The notes under the pieces were generated by a model. That model was given only the letters and a program-made list of their open reading frames with translations. It was not told where the DNA came from and did not search any database. DNA of 64,000 bases from Agromyces agglutinans. GTDB taxonomy: Bacteria > Actinomycetota > Actinomycetes > Actinomycetales > Microbacteriaceae. This document shows, one piece after another, positions 1-9,171 of this stretch; position 1 is the stretch's first letter, and each line of letters begins with the position of its first letter. The stretch is from contig NZ_WJIF01000002.1 of the NCBI RefSeq assembly GCF_009647605.1, positions 372,001 to 436,000 of the forward strand. The letters run 5' to 3'. The translations under genes were made by a program, and so were the position numbers.

Positions 1-593
1 TGCTCACGCGGCCACCCGTCGTGGCGGGCCTCGGCCTGATCTTCGTCGCCACCGCGCTGATGATCGGCATCTTCTTCCTCGGCTCGTTCATCTTCCAGCG
101 AGTCCATGGGTTCTCGGCGCTGGACACCGGGCTGGTGTTCATCCCGGTCGCGCTCGGAACGATCGCGGGCGCTCAGATCGGGGGCCGCGCCGGGCCCCGC
201 ATCGGGGTGCGCACGGTCGCCGTGATCGGCCTGCTCGTCAGCGCGCTCGGGATGGCCGCGGCAGCGGGCATCCCCAGCATGACGGTGCTCGTGATCGCGA
301 TGAGCGTCGCGGCGCTCGGCATCGGGATGGTGTTCGTGTCCGCGTCGACCAGCATGTTCACCGCGATCGCGCCGCACGAGGCGGGCGTCGGCTCTGGGGC
401 GCTGAGCACGATGCACGAGTTCGGCGCGGCGACGGGTGTCTCGGCCGTCTCCAGCGTGGCCGCAGCCGCGCTCGTCGACGACGCGTTCGCCGCCTACGAC
501 CTCGGATTCTGGTTCGCCGCCGTGGTCGCCGCCGCTTCCGGCCTCGTGGCCCTCGTGCTCGTGCCCGGCCGCAAACGGGCTGCGACGGCGTAG
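1..593 (+). CDS. MFS drug-exporter-like permease, C-terminal part (5' end outside window)
   Basis: The reading frame is open from the first bases of the window and ends with TAG, so only the last ~195 residues are present. They form several hydrophobic helices separated by short basic loops (for example GGRAGPRIGVR), as in the second half of a 12- or 14-helix major facilitator superfamily permease. The loop pattern and the very short polar tail resemble DHA2-type multidrug exporters, but the diagnostic N-terminal motifs are missing from the window. It converges on the TetR gene that follows, which could regulate it; no site upstream of this gene is visible. Family assignment is fairly secure; the substrate is unknown. 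Confidence 0.75.
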   Translation, partial: LTRPPVVAGLGLIFVATALMIGIFFLGSFIFQRVHGFSALDTGLVFIPVALGTIAGAQIGGRAGPRIGVRTVAVIGLLVSALGMAAAAGIPSMTVLVIAMSVAALGIGMVFVSASTSMFTAIAPHEAGVGSGALSTMHEFGAATGVSAVSSVAAAALVDDAFAAYDLGFWFAAVVAAASGLVALVLVPGRKRAATA

Positions 594-634
594 CGGCGCC
601 GCGGGGCTTCGCGCGATGGCCGCGTCGCCGGCCT

Positions 635-1222
635 CTATCGAGAGGTCGGCGATGCGAGCAGGGCGAGTGCGGTGTCGCGGACGAGCCTCGGGGCCTCGTC
701 CGCGTCGAGCTCGCCGCGATGCACCGAGCCCGACGCGGCGTGCAGCACCGCTTGGATCGCCGTGATCTGCCACTCGACCGGCATGTCGGCACGGAATCGG
801 CCTGCACGGCGGCCGCGTTCCACGAGAGCGCGCGCCCGCTCGTGCAGCCCCACGTGCGCACGACGCATCGCCTCGGGTGGAAGCACCTGACCGGCGGCGA
901 CGACGATCCCGCCGAATCGATGCGTCAGGTGCCAGGTCGTCTCGAGCAGTCGTGCCATCGCCTCGCCCGCGTCGCCGCTCAGGTCGATGTCGCTCAGCGC
1001 CGCCTCGGTCTGGGCGACGGCGCGGGTGGCGACTTCGGTGACGAGGGCGGTACGCGAGTCGAAGTGGCCGTACAACGTCACTCGACCGACCCCGGCGGCC
1101 TTCGCGATCTCCTGGACGCTGGCGTCGGGGTCGACGGCCAGGAGAGCCGTGGCCGCCTCGATGATGGCCTCGATGTTCCGTCGCGCATCCGCGCGCTTCG
1201 GCGGTGCAGTGGTCGTGGACAC
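635..1222 (-). CDS. TetR/AcrR family transcriptional repressor
   Basis: A one-component regulator of 195 residues. The N-terminal part carries the TetR helix-turn-helix (SVQEIAKAAGVGRVTLYGHF, residues ~30-50), followed by an all-helical ligand domain. The GTG at 1222 (protein start VSTTTAPPKR) is chosen because an AGGAAGG ribosome binding site lies just upstream; a longer in-frame extension would run through the operator. A near-perfect 18-bp palindrome sits directly upstream, which suggests autorepression. The gene converges on the partial MFS exporter. The ligand is unknown. Confidence 0.85.
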   Translation of the reverse strand: MSTTTAPPKRADARRNIEAIIEAATALLAVDPDASVQEIAKAAGVGRVTLYGHFDSRTALVTEVATRAVAQTEAALSDIDLSGDAGEAMARLLETTWHLTHRFGGIVVAAGQVLPPEAMRRAHVGLHERARALVERGRRAGRFRADMPVEWQITAIQAVLHAASGSVHRGELDADEAPRLVRDTALALLASPTSR

Positions 1223-1234
1223 GGAAGCCCCTTC

Positions 1235-1252
1235 CTGTACAGCTGTGTTCAG
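1235..1252. promoter_or_regulatory. Probable TetR operator (autoregulation)
   Basis: CTGTACAGCTGTGTTCAG is an inverted repeat with 7-bp arms that mismatch at one position (CTGTACA / TGTTCAG) around GCTG. It lies 13 bases upstream of the TetR start, between the start codon and the expected promoter. Size and position fit a TetR dimer-pair site. Confidence 0.6.
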
Positions 1253-1276
1253 CTTAGTCCGCGCCGGCCCGAGCGG

Positions 1277-1301
1277 GCCGCGGCGGAGGGTGCGCCGCGG
1301 C
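1277..1301 (-). terminator. Hairpin downstream of the Nramp gene
   Basis: GCCGCGGC and its exact complement are separated by 9 nt, 18 bases beyond the Nramp stop. There is no T-tract. It is a possible terminator that insulates the TetR promoter from mntH transcription. Confidence 0.45.
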
Positions 1302-1318
1302 ACGTGTGGCCCCTCGCC

Positions 1319-2803
1319 TCAGGCGCCCGTGAGCACGAGCCAGAGCAGCATCCCGTTCAGCGTGATCAGGAACACGGATGCCGCGACGCCCGCGGCCGTC
1401 GTCGCCCAGTGGTTGCGCCAGCGGCCGAGGAGGCCCTGCTTCGCCGTCAGCCAGACGAGCGGCACGAGCGCGAACGGGATGCCGAAGCTCAGCACGACCT
1501 GGCTGAGCACCAGCGAGAGCGTCGGGTCGAAGCCGAGGGCGAGAATCGCGAGCGCGGGCACGAGCGTCACCAGACGGCGCAGCAGCAGCGGGATGCGCAC
1601 CCGCAGCAGCCCGTGCATGATCTCGGCGCCCGCGTAGGCGCCGACCGACGTCGACGCGAGGCCCGAGGCCAGCAGCCCCACCGCGAAGAGGGTGGCGATG
1701 ACGGGGCCGAGTGCCGCGTCGAGTGCCGCGTAGGCGCCCTCGAGGCTGTCGGTGCCCGGAACGCCCGCCAGGTTCACGGCCGCGAGCAGCAGGATGCAGA
1801 GGTTCACGGTGCCGGCGATCGCCATCGCGATCGTGACATCCCACCGCGTCGCGCGCAGCAGCGCGTCGGTCGGGAGGCGCGTCGCCGTGCCCGGCAGCAG
1901 TTCGGGAGCGTCGGTTCCGCGGGTGATGCGGAGCCACGAGGGGCCCCGGACGGCGCCGGTCGAGGGGATGCCTCGGGCCGAGGCATCCGCACCGCCGGCC
2001 TGCCCGCCCGGCGTCGCGAACCGGTCGCGCGAGAGCGCCGAGTGCGCGTAGATCGCGTGCGGCATGATCGTGGCGCCCAGGATGGATGCCGCGAGCAGGA
2101 CCGAGTTGGTGTCGGCGAACCGCGGCACGAGACCGGCGAAGAGTCCCGCGGGATCGGGCGGGGCCACGAAGACGCCGACCGTGAACCCGACCGCGATGAT
2201 CGCGAGCAGGCCGACGATGACGAACTCGAACGTGCGCGGACCGCGTCGCGACTGCACGACGAGCAGCACCATCGACACCGTGCCCGTGATGAGCCCGCCC
2301 CAGATGAGCGGCACGCCGAACAGGAGGTTGAGCGCCACGGCGCCGCCGATGACCTCGGCGAGGTCGGTCGCCATCGCGACGAGTTCGGCCTGCAGCCAGT
2401 ACGCGCGCCGGCTCCACGCGTTGCGCAGGCGGCCGCCGAGCACCTCGGGCAGGCTGCGGCCGGTGACGATGCCGAGCTTGGCCGACAGGTACTGGATGAG
2501 CCAGGCCATCACGTTCCCCAGCACCACGACCCACACGAGCAGGTAGCCGTACTGCGCGCCCGCCGTCATGTTGCTCGCGACGTTGCCGGGGTCGAGATAC
2601 GCGACGCCTGCGACGAGCGCCGGCCCGATCAGCCAGGCGATGCGAGGTACGGATGCCTCGCGCCGAGGCCGTGGGCCCGGTCGGCGCCCGGACCGCGGCT
2701 CGGTGCCGGGGTGCGTCTCGGTGCCGGGGTGCGTCTCGGGTTGCGCCGGCCCCGGCCGGGCGGGCTCCGGCTGCGTCGTCTCGTCGTCGAGCGTTTTCGG
2801 CAT
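1319..2803 (-). CDS. mntH: Nramp-family divalent metal (Mn2+) transporter
   Basis: Integral membrane proton-coupled importer of Mn(II), and perhaps Fe(II), of 494 residues. After a polar N-terminal tail of ~45 residues comes the Nramp signature DPGNVASN in the first helix, then the helix-6 region (MPHAIYAHSA), so both metal-binding helices are present; about 11 membrane segments follow. The ATG at 2803 is chosen because a -10-like TACGAT ends 6 nt upstream, implying a leaderless mRNA. An upstream in-frame start would run through the trmH promoter. The tail contains an 18-bp tandem repeat (TETHPG-type). Two palindromes at the promoter, one spanning the start codon, suggest control by a DtxR/MntR-type manganese sensor. 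Confidence 0.9.
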   Translation of the reverse strand: MPKTLDDETTQPEPARPGPAQPETHPGTETHPGTEPRSGRRPGPRPRREASVPRIAWLIGPALVAGVAYLDPGNVASNMTAGAQYGYLLVWVVVLGNVMAWLIQYLSAKLGIVTGRSLPEVLGGRLRNAWSRRAYWLQAELVAMATDLAEVIGGAVALNLLFGVPLIWGGLITGTVSMVLLVVQSRRGPRTFEFVIVGLLAIIAVGFTVGVFVAPPDPAGLFAGLVPRFADTNSVLLAASILGATIMPHAIYAHSALSRDRFATPGGQAGGADASARGIPSTGAVRGPSWLRITRGTDAPELLPGTATRLPTDALLRATRWDVTIAMAIAGTVNLCILLLAAVNLAGVPGTDSLEGAYAALDAALGPVIATLFAVGLLASGLASTSVGAYAGAEIMHGLLRVRIPLLLRRLVTLVPALAILALGFDPTLSLVLSQVVLSFGIPFALVPLVWLTAKQGLLGRWRNHWATTAAGVAASVFLITLNGMLLWLVLTGA

Positions 2804-2838
2804 GCCGAAATCGTACACATCTTTCGGCGCACCGAAAG
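2795..2838. promoter_or_regulatory. Tandem MntR-like operators at the mntH promoter
   Basis: TTTCGGCATGCCGAAA (2795-2810) is a perfect 16-bp palindrome that contains the mntH start codon. CTTTCGGCGCACCGAAAG (2821-2838) repeats the same half-sites TTTCGG/CCGAAA with one central mismatch. Their centres are 27 bp apart. The likely -10 (TACGAT, read on the minus strand) overlaps the first. Half-site style and the metal-importer target suggest an MntR/DtxR-family repressor; that identity is inferred. Confidence 0.7.
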
Positions 2839-2939
2839 TGCAAACCGAAGGAGAATCTGCGCGGCGCGCCGCCGCGGCAGGGCGTGTCGGCCTGGATCTC
2901 CTCCGGTCGGTCCCACCCGGCGGGGCACCTGGGGCCGGA

Positions 2940-2945
2940 TACGTT
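2940..2945 (+). promoter_or_regulatory. -10 element of trmH-like gene (leaderless)
   Basis: TACGTT ends exactly 6 nt before the GTG start at 2952, the spacing expected for a transcript that begins at the start codon. Confidence 0.5.
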
Positions 2946-2951
2946 GGTGAG

Positions 2952-3644
2952 GTGACCGATCGTGATTCGGATGCCACCGACCCCGAGCCCGAGCCCGCAC
3001 CCGAGCCCGAGCCCGAGCCCGAGCTTCCGGCGCACGGCGTCGGGCCGTGGCCGGGCGGGCCCGAGGCGTGGCCCGACGACCCGCACTACGACCCCGAACT
3101 GCTCGAGCACGGCGACGCCCGCAACGTCGTCGACCGCTACCGGTACTGGCGGCTCGAGGCGATCGTGGCCGACCTCGACCGGACGAGGCATCCGTTCCAC
3201 GTCGCGATCGAGAACTGGCAGCACGACATGAACATCGGCTCGATCGTGCGCACCGCCAACGCGTTCGCCGCCGACACCGTGCACATCATCGGCCGGCGGC
3301 GCTGGAACAAGCGCGGCGCCATGGTGACCGACCGCTACCAGCACCTCGACCACCACGCCGATGTCGCGGCATTCGCGGCGTGGGCGCACGAGGCATCCGT
3401 GCCGATCATCGCCGTCGACAACGTGCCCGGGGCCGTGCCGATCGAGGCGTTCGCGTGGCCCGAGCGGTGCGTGCTGCTCTTCGGACAGGAGGGGCCGGGA
3501 CTGTCGCCCGAGGCGCAGGCCGCCGCCGACGTCGTCGTCGAGATCACCCAGTACGGCTCGACCCGGTCGCTGAACGCGAGCGCCGCGGCGGCGATCGCCA
3601 TGCACTCGTGGATCCTGAGCCACGCAGCGCCCGCGAGCGGCTGA
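2952..3644 (+). CDS. SpoU/TrmH-family RNA 2'-O-methyltransferase
   Basis: A predicted cytoplasmic S-adenosylmethionine-dependent ribose methyltransferase of tRNA or rRNA, 230 residues. The N-terminus is an acidic Pro-Glu-rich tail (residues ~10-25). The SPOUT fold follows with all three motifs: NIGSIVRTANAF (motif 1), LLFGQEGPGLSPE (motif 2) and SLNASAAAAIAMHSW (motif 3), which form the trefoil-knot cofactor site. The GTG at 2952 is preferred over far-upstream in-frame codons because it follows a -10 element at leaderless spacing and keeps the divergent mntH promoter free. The target nucleotide cannot be told from sequence. Confidence 0.85.
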   Translation: MTDRDSDATDPEPEPAPEPEPEPELPAHGVGPWPGGPEAWPDDPHYDPELLEHGDARNVVDRYRYWRLEAIVADLDRTRHPFHVAIENWQHDMNIGSIVRTANAFAADTVHIIGRRRWNKRGAMVTDRYQHLDHHADVAAFAAWAHEASVPIIAVDNVPGAVPIEAFAWPERCVLLFGQEGPGLSPEAQAAADVVVEITQYGSTRSLNASAAAAIAMHSWILSHAAPASG

Positions 3645-3647
3645 CCG

Positions 3648-4466
3648 TCAGGGGGCGGGTACCACCGTCCAGTCGATCCGTTGCGCGGTGCTCGCTCCGG
3701 GCGCCAGGGTCGTGAGGGCGCCCATGACCTCGAGTTCGCCGTACGCGCTGCCCGGTGCGCCCGGAGCGAACGACGCCCCCCTGCGGGCGTAGACCGCGAC
3801 CCGGCTGTCGGCGTCGGGATGCGGCAGGCCGGGCTCGGGGTCGAATGCCCAATCGAACCCGGCTCCGGAGGCGAGCCGGTACCCGGCCCGTCCGGTCGCG
3901 TGGGGGAACCCGACCTTGCCGTCGGCGCCGTGCAGCCGGACCCGCCACGACCCCTCGGAGTGCGTCGCGCGAACTTCCCCGCCCAGTTCGACGGGCGGTC
4001 GAGCGTCGGCCGCGACCAGCACCGTGCAACCCGGTTCCGCCGGCACCTGGCAGACCTCCCAGATCGCCCAGGTCACCGGCCGCGGTCCGGCATTGCGGAA
4101 CTCGGTGCGCTGGCGGAACCCGCGGCCGTCATCCGGCACGTCGAACCGGCGCTCGACCTGCAGGCCCGTGGCGTCATCCGGTGCCGCGATGAGGGTCACG
4201 CGCTGCACGTCGCCGATCCGCGCGACGCTCGCCCGGAACGGCGAGCCGTCGATGGGCCCGGGCGGTCCGCCCCACGAATCCTGCGGCGCCGGCCAGGCCT
4301 TCGAGCCGCCCGCGTTGGTCCACGCCCCCTCCGGCGCCTGCCATGCGCGTTCGTCGCGCCAGAGCAGGTCGATGCCGTCGACGCGCACCGCCCACAGTCG
4401 ACCGCCGGGCGAAGGCAGGAACGAGAGCTCGAGCGCCCCGGCGCGCACCGCGAGCGCGCCGGTCAT
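3648..4466 (-). CDS. DUF4380-like protein (possible sugar-binding/epimerase-like enzyme)
   Basis: A protein of 272 residues without signal peptide or membrane segment. The N-terminal half (LELSFLPSPGGRLWAVRVDG, then SKAWPAPQDSWGGPPGP) matches the DUF4380 pattern, a beta-rich fold related to galactose-mutarotase-like sandwiches. The ATG at 4466 overlaps the stop of the upstream SDR gene (ATGA), implying translational coupling; an ATG five codons earlier is an alternative. As last gene of a sugar-acid operon it may act on the anomeric form of the substrate, which is inference. It ends 3 bp from the convergent methyltransferase gene. Confidence 0.6.
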   Translation of the reverse strand: MTGALAVRAGALELSFLPSPGGRLWAVRVDGIDLLWRDERAWQAPEGAWTNAGGSKAWPAPQDSWGGPPGPIDGSPFRASVARIGDVQRVTLIAAPDDATGLQVERRFDVPDDGRGFRQRTEFRNAGPRPVTWAIWEVCQVPAEPGCTVLVAADARPPVELGGEVRATHSEGSWRVRLHGADGKVGFPHATGRAGYRLASGAGFDWAFDPEPGLPHPDADSRVAVYARRGASFAPGAPGSAYGELEVMGALTTLAPGASTAQRIDWTVVPAP

Positions 4467-5335
4467 GAGGTCGGAATCCATGAATGCTCCGCACGGAACC
4501 CGAGCAGTCGCTCGGCGGGTTCGAGGTCGATCGGCACCTCGCGTCCCGCGAAGCGTCGCCGGCGCGGCACGCCGGGATGGTAGGCGTCGAGCAGGTGCTC
4601 GGTGTCGAGGGGGCTCAGGACATCGGGTGCGGCGACGTAGACGACGTGCGCGCCCGGTGCGCTCGGCGAGAGTCCGGCGAGCATCGCGCGCGCCGCGTCG
4701 CGCGTGTCGAGGTAGCTCCAAAGGTCGGGTGCTCCCGCGGCCGGGTCGGCGCGGAACCGGGCGGCCTGCCCGGCGAGCTCGGTCGCCGACCCGATGAACG
4801 GCAGCCGCAGCGACACGACGCGCAGGTCGTCGCGACGGGCGAACAGGTCGGCGGTCGCCTCGTCGACGCGCTTGCCCAGGGCGTACGGGTCGGTCGGCTG
4901 CAGGGGGATGCCGGCGTCGAACGGCAGGTACGGGGCGGCGAGCGGGCGCGTGGCGAACGGCAGACCGCAGATCGCGTAGCTGCTCGCGATGGCCGCCCGG
5001 CCGACGCCGTGCCGGCTCGCGGCGTCGAGCACGACGAACGTCGCGCGCGTGTTCTCGCCGAACACCTCGACGGCCGTGCCCTCGTGCGGCGACGGCCGCG
5101 CGGCGAGGTGGACGACGGCGTCGGCGCCCGCGATGGCCTCGTCGACGGCGGCGGGGTCGCCGGCATCGCCGACCACGAGGTGGTCGGCACCGTGCCGGGC
5201 CGCAGTCCCGCGGTCTGCCGGCGTGCGCACCAGGGCCGAGCCCGCGATGCCGCGCGCGGCGAGCAGGTCGAGCACGGCTCGCCCCACGCGCCCGCCGGCG
5301 CCGGTCACGAGGACGCGGCGCGGATCGGCGGTCAT
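4463..5335 (-). CDS. NAD-dependent epimerase/dehydratase (extended SDR)
   Basis: A soluble nucleotide-binding oxidoreductase of 290 residues. The N-terminal Rossmann motif reads TGAGGRVGRAV (residues 11-21), HLAARPS marks the fourth strand, and the catalytic Tyr-x3-Lys is YALGKRVDE (residue ~150). The C-terminal end LLGFRAEHSW is typical of uronate-dehydrogenase or UDP-sugar epimerase relatives. Its start overlaps the stop of the regulator gene (ATGA) and its stop overlaps the DUF4380 start, so the three are cotranslated. In this context it probably oxidises or epimerises a sugar or sugar acid; uronate dehydrogenase is one candidate. Confidence 0.8.
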   Translation of the reverse strand: MTADPRRVLVTGAGGRVGRAVLDLLAARGIAGSALVRTPADRGTAARHGADHLVVGDAGDPAAVDEAIAGADAVVHLAARPSPHEGTAVEVFGENTRATFVVLDAASRHGVGRAAIASSYAICGLPFATRPLAAPYLPFDAGIPLQPTDPYALGKRVDEATADLFARRDDLRVVSLRLPFIGSATELAGQAARFRADPAAGAPDLWSYLDTRDAARAMLAGLSPSAPGAHVVYVAAPDVLSPLDTEHLLDAYHPGVPRRRRFAGREVPIDLEPAERLLGFRAEHSWIPTS

Positions 5336-6408
5336 CCCCGTGGCGCCGCGGTGGAGGCCCGAACGTTCAGGCGGGGCTCGACCTGCGCATGCACGACCGG
5401 AGCGTCCGGCCCCTCGGCGATGCGCTCGAGGAGCATGCGGGTGGCGAGCACGCCGACCTGCGCGCGGTCGGGGGCGACGGCCGACAGCGGCGGGTCGGCC
5501 AGCGCCGAGATCTCGTCGTCGTAGGCGATGATCGACAGGTCGTCGGGAACGGTGAGCCCGAGGCCCCGGGCGCGCTGCATGAGCGCCAGCAGCGAGTTCT
5601 CGTCGCCGTGGCAGAAGAGGGCCGTCGCGCCGTGCTCGCGAATCCGGTCGAGCACGGACTCGACGCCGCCGGAGGCCCAGCTCGGGCCGACGCCGAGTTC
5701 AGCGGCGCCGAGCGCGAGCGACTCGGACTCGAGGCCCGCACGGCCGATCGCCTCATGCCAGCCGCGGCGCACGAAGTCGGCGCTCTGGGTGCGGCCCCGG
5801 CTCACGATCGCGATACGGCGATGTCCGAGCGCGATCAGGTGCTCGGCCGCGCCCGCAGCGCCGAGCTCGTGCGCCGACCGCACGGACGACCCACCGCCGA
5901 GGCCGCCGCCCGGGAGCTGACGCTCGACCAGCACGACGGGCACGGGCAGCTGCGCCAGCCGACGGCCCAACTCGGCACCGTCCTCGTCGAGTTGGATCGA
6001 TGGCGCGAAGAGGATGCCGGCGACCTCGTCGCGGACGAGCTCGTCGAGGAGGCGCCCCTCTTCGTCGGGGTCGTACTCGGAGACGACGAGCTTCATCTCG
6101 GCACCGCGCTCGCGAAGCACCTCGGCGATGCCGACGGCGACGTGCCGGTAGTAGTACGAGGTCGGGATGACGACGCCGATCGATCCGTCGAAGGCGGGGG
6201 ATGTCGCGGTCGTCGAGGCCGTGTCGCCCGAGCGGAGCATCGCGCCGCCCCGGACCTTGTCGAGGATGCGCTCGTCGACGAGGGTGTCGAGGTCGCGGCG
6301 GATGGTCACGTGGGAGACGCCGAGCTCTTCCACGAGGCGAGCGATCTGCACGGCGCCGTCCTCCTGGGCGCGCGCGATGATGCGGGCTCGACGTTCGGCC
6401 GCGAGCAT
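5332..6408 (-). CDS. Hybrid regulator: DeoR-type HTH fused to LacI-type sugar-sensing domain
   Basis: A transcriptional regulator of 358 residues. Residues 1-60 are a DeoR-style winged helix (ERRARIIARAQEDGAVQIAR, then VSHVTIRRDLDTL and the RGGA turn). From ~75 to the end it is a LacI/periplasmic-binding-like effector domain (GVVIPTSYYYRHVAVGIAEV, LGHRRIAIVSRG, DDLSIIAYDDEISALADPPLSA). The ATG at 6408 is chosen because a GGAAGGA ribosome binding site lies 6 nt upstream and DeoR proteins begin just before this motif. Longer in-frame starts lie inside its promoter. It probably represses the catabolic cluster and itself through TGAAAC sites. The sugar ligand is unknown. Confidence 0.85.
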   Translation of the reverse strand: MLAAERRARIIARAQEDGAVQIARLVEELGVSHVTIRRDLDTLVDERILDKVRGGAMLRSGDTASTTATSPAFDGSIGVVIPTSYYYRHVAVGIAEVLRERGAEMKLVVSEYDPDEEGRLLDELVRDEVAGILFAPSIQLDEDGAELGRRLAQLPVPVVLVERQLPGGGLGGGSSVRSAHELGAAGAAEHLIALGHRRIAIVSRGRTQSADFVRRGWHEAIGRAGLESESLALGAAELGVGPSWASGGVESVLDRIREHGATALFCHGDENSLLALMQRARGLGLTVPDDLSIIAYDDEISALADPPLSAVAPDRAQVGVLATRMLLERIAEGPDAPVVHAQVEPRLNVRASTAAPRG

Positions 6409-6473
6409 GGCGAGTCCTTCCGGAGTGGGAGACGGCTGCGTTCCGGCCATCATGGCCGGCGGGGCGCTCAACT

Positions 6474-6486
6474 GTTTCACATTATC
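6474..6486 (-). promoter_or_regulatory. Regulator-gene promoter with TGAAAC operator half-site
   Basis: On the minus strand a -10-like GATAAT (6486-6481) is followed immediately by TGTGAAAC; the TGAAAC hexamer is 6479-6474. The same hexamer occurs in the spacer of the ABC-operon promoter at 7681. No good -35 was seen. Autoregulation by the DeoR-LacI protein is inferred. Confidence 0.45.
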
Positions 6487-6542
6487 GATCACGCGGGCTT
6501 CCGATCTCGTGCGGTTCGTGAGGTTGTGACGCGGCGATCTGT

Positions 6543-7598
<1,056 letters not shown>

Positions 7599-7640
7599 GT
7601 GGCGATTGGATCACACGAAGCGCACAAAGTTCAACTGTCA

Positions 7641-7700
7641 GAAACTGAAACAAAGAAATTCACGAGGGGTATTGCGAAAATGAAACATTGATTGAATGAT
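7641..7700 (+). promoter_or_regulatory. Divergent control region and ABC-operon promoter with TGAAAC repeats
   Basis: A -35-like TTGCGA (7672-7677) and a -10-like AATGAT (7695-7700) are 17 bp apart and point to the transporter operon. TGAAAC lies in the spacer (7681-7686), a second copy at 7646-7651 and an overlapping GAAAC at 7641-7645. The region is conspicuously AT-rich for this genome. DeoR-type regulators often bind short direct repeats of this kind, so this is the probable operator of the hybrid regulator. Confidence 0.5.
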
Positions 7701-7800
7701 GATCGGGTCACGACGTGGTGCCCTGCTCCCTCATCGACATTCCGCGACGTGACGCGAATCCGACCAAGCTGCGACCAGCAGCACGCCAAGAGGAGTGGAC

Positions 7801-9171
7801 ATGAGCACACACAAGCGCCGCGTCGTCGGCATCGCGGCGGCCGTCGCCGTCGTCGCCGGCCTCGCCGGGTGCGCGGCGCCCGCCGACGAGGAGGACGACG
7901 GCGTCGTCGTCATCAGCGTCATGGGGATGCCCGCAGCGACCAACACCGCGGCACTGGAGCTGTTCCAGCAGCAGGTCGCGGAGTTCGAGGAGGCCAACCC
8001 CGACATCCGCGTCGTGGGCTCCGACATGCCCTGGGACGCCAAGACCTTCGCCGCACGACTGGCCGGCGGCAGCGCGCCGACCCTCCTTCGCGTGCCGCTG
8101 ACCGAGCCGCCCTCGCTGATCGAGCGCGGCCAGGTGGCCGACATCGCGGCCGAGGCATCCGAACTGGAGAGCTTCGACGAGCTGAACCCGCGCATCATGG
8201 AGTTCCTCGAGCGCGATGATGCGGTGTACGGGCTGCCTGAGAAGAGCTACGCGTTCGGGCTCGTCTACAACCGCGCGCTGTTCGAAGAGGCCGGCCTCGA
8301 CCCCGACGCGCCGCCCACCACCTGGGAGGAGGTGCGCGAGGCCGCGAAGCAGATCAGCGACGCGACGGGCAAGACCGGGTTCGGCGAGATCTCGACGAAC
8401 AACTCGGGCGGATGGCACCTCACGGGCTATACCTACACCAACGGCGGCACCATGATCGAGCAGGGATCCGACGGCACGTGGACCGCCTCGTTCAACGACG
8501 AGCCGACGCGCGACGTGCTCGAGTGGTGGAAGCAGACGCGCTTCGAGGACGACTCGATGGGCGACAACGTCCTCGGCAAGCAGGAGGACCTGCTGGCCGA
8601 GTTCACCGCGGGCAACGTCGGCATGTGGGTCTCGGCGCCGCCCGACCTCTACCCGCTGTACGTCGCGGCCGGGGGCGACCCCGAGATCTACGGAGCCGCC
8701 GCGATGCCGCAGGGCGGAGGGGAGGCGACGCTGGCCGGTGCCACCGTGCTGATGGTGAACGCCAAGGCCAGCGCCGCGGAACGTGATGCCGCGGTCAAGT
8801 GGATGGAGTTCCGCGCACTGCGGCCCAACTACGACCCCGAGGTCGCGGCCGCGTACGCCGAGGTCTCGGCTGAGGACGGCCTCCCCGTCGGCGTGCCGGC
8901 GCTGCCGCTCTTCGATGAAGCGCGGTACGCCGAGATCCAGGAGGCCATCGCCGAGTTCGTGAACGTGCCGGTCGAGAACTTCGACCCGTACGTCGCCTCA
9001 CTCGACACGCTCGCCTACGTGGCCGAGCCGGTCGTCGCCTCGCAGGAGATCTACGCCGCACTCGACCCGCTCGTGCAGGCCGTGCTCACCGACCCGAACG
9101 CGGACATCGACCGACTGCTCGACGACGCCGAGGCGCGGGTGAACACCATCCTGGAGCAGGCGCAGGGATGA
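7801..9171 (+). CDS. ABC transporter sugar-binding lipoprotein
   Basis: Extracytoplasmic solute-binding protein of 456 residues for a carbohydrate importer (family 1 type). The N-terminus has a basic start, a hydrophobic core and the lipobox LAGC (Cys near residue 25), so it should be lipidated and anchored on the outer face of the membrane. The ATG at 7801 follows the ribosome binding site AAGAGGAG; a GTG two codons upstream is in frame but lies inside that site. Downstream permeases overlap by ATGA/GTGA, and no ATPase is encoded, so a shared MsmK-type ATPase is presumably used. The ligand is likely a sugar acid or glycoside, judged from the cluster. Confidence 0.9.
   Translation: MSTHKRRVVGIAAAVAVVAGLAGCAAPADEEDDGVVVISVMGMPAATNTAALELFQQQVAEFEEANPDIRVVGSDMPWDAKTFAARLAGGSAPTLLRVPLTEPPSLIERGQVADIAAEASELESFDELNPRIMEFLERDDAVYGLPEKSYAFGLVYNRALFEEAGLDPDAPPTTWEEVREAAKQISDATGKTGFGEISTNNSGGWHLTGYTYTNGGTMIEQGSDGTWTASFNDEPTRDVLEWWKQTRFEDDSMGDNVLGKQEDLLAEFTAGNVGMWVSAPPDLYPLYVAAGGDPEIYGAAAMPQGGGEATLAGATVLMVNAKASAAERDAAVKWMEFRALRPNYDPEVAAAYAEVSAEDGLPVGVPALPLFDEARYAEIQEAIAEFVNVPVENFDPYVASLDTLAYVAEPVVASQEIYAALDPLVQAVLTDPNADIDRLLDDAEARVNTILEQAQG

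Noticed and set aside
719-2950. A 743-codon plus-strand frame across the TetR and Nramp genes
   Set aside because: Arg/Gln/Glu-rich low-complexity product in antisense to two well-recognised genes; a high-GC shadow frame.
2568-2951. Upstream extension of the RNA methyltransferase
   Set aside because: It would place 128 unrelated residues before the protein and overlap the mntH promoter and coding region; GTG 2952 has a proper -10 at leaderless distance.
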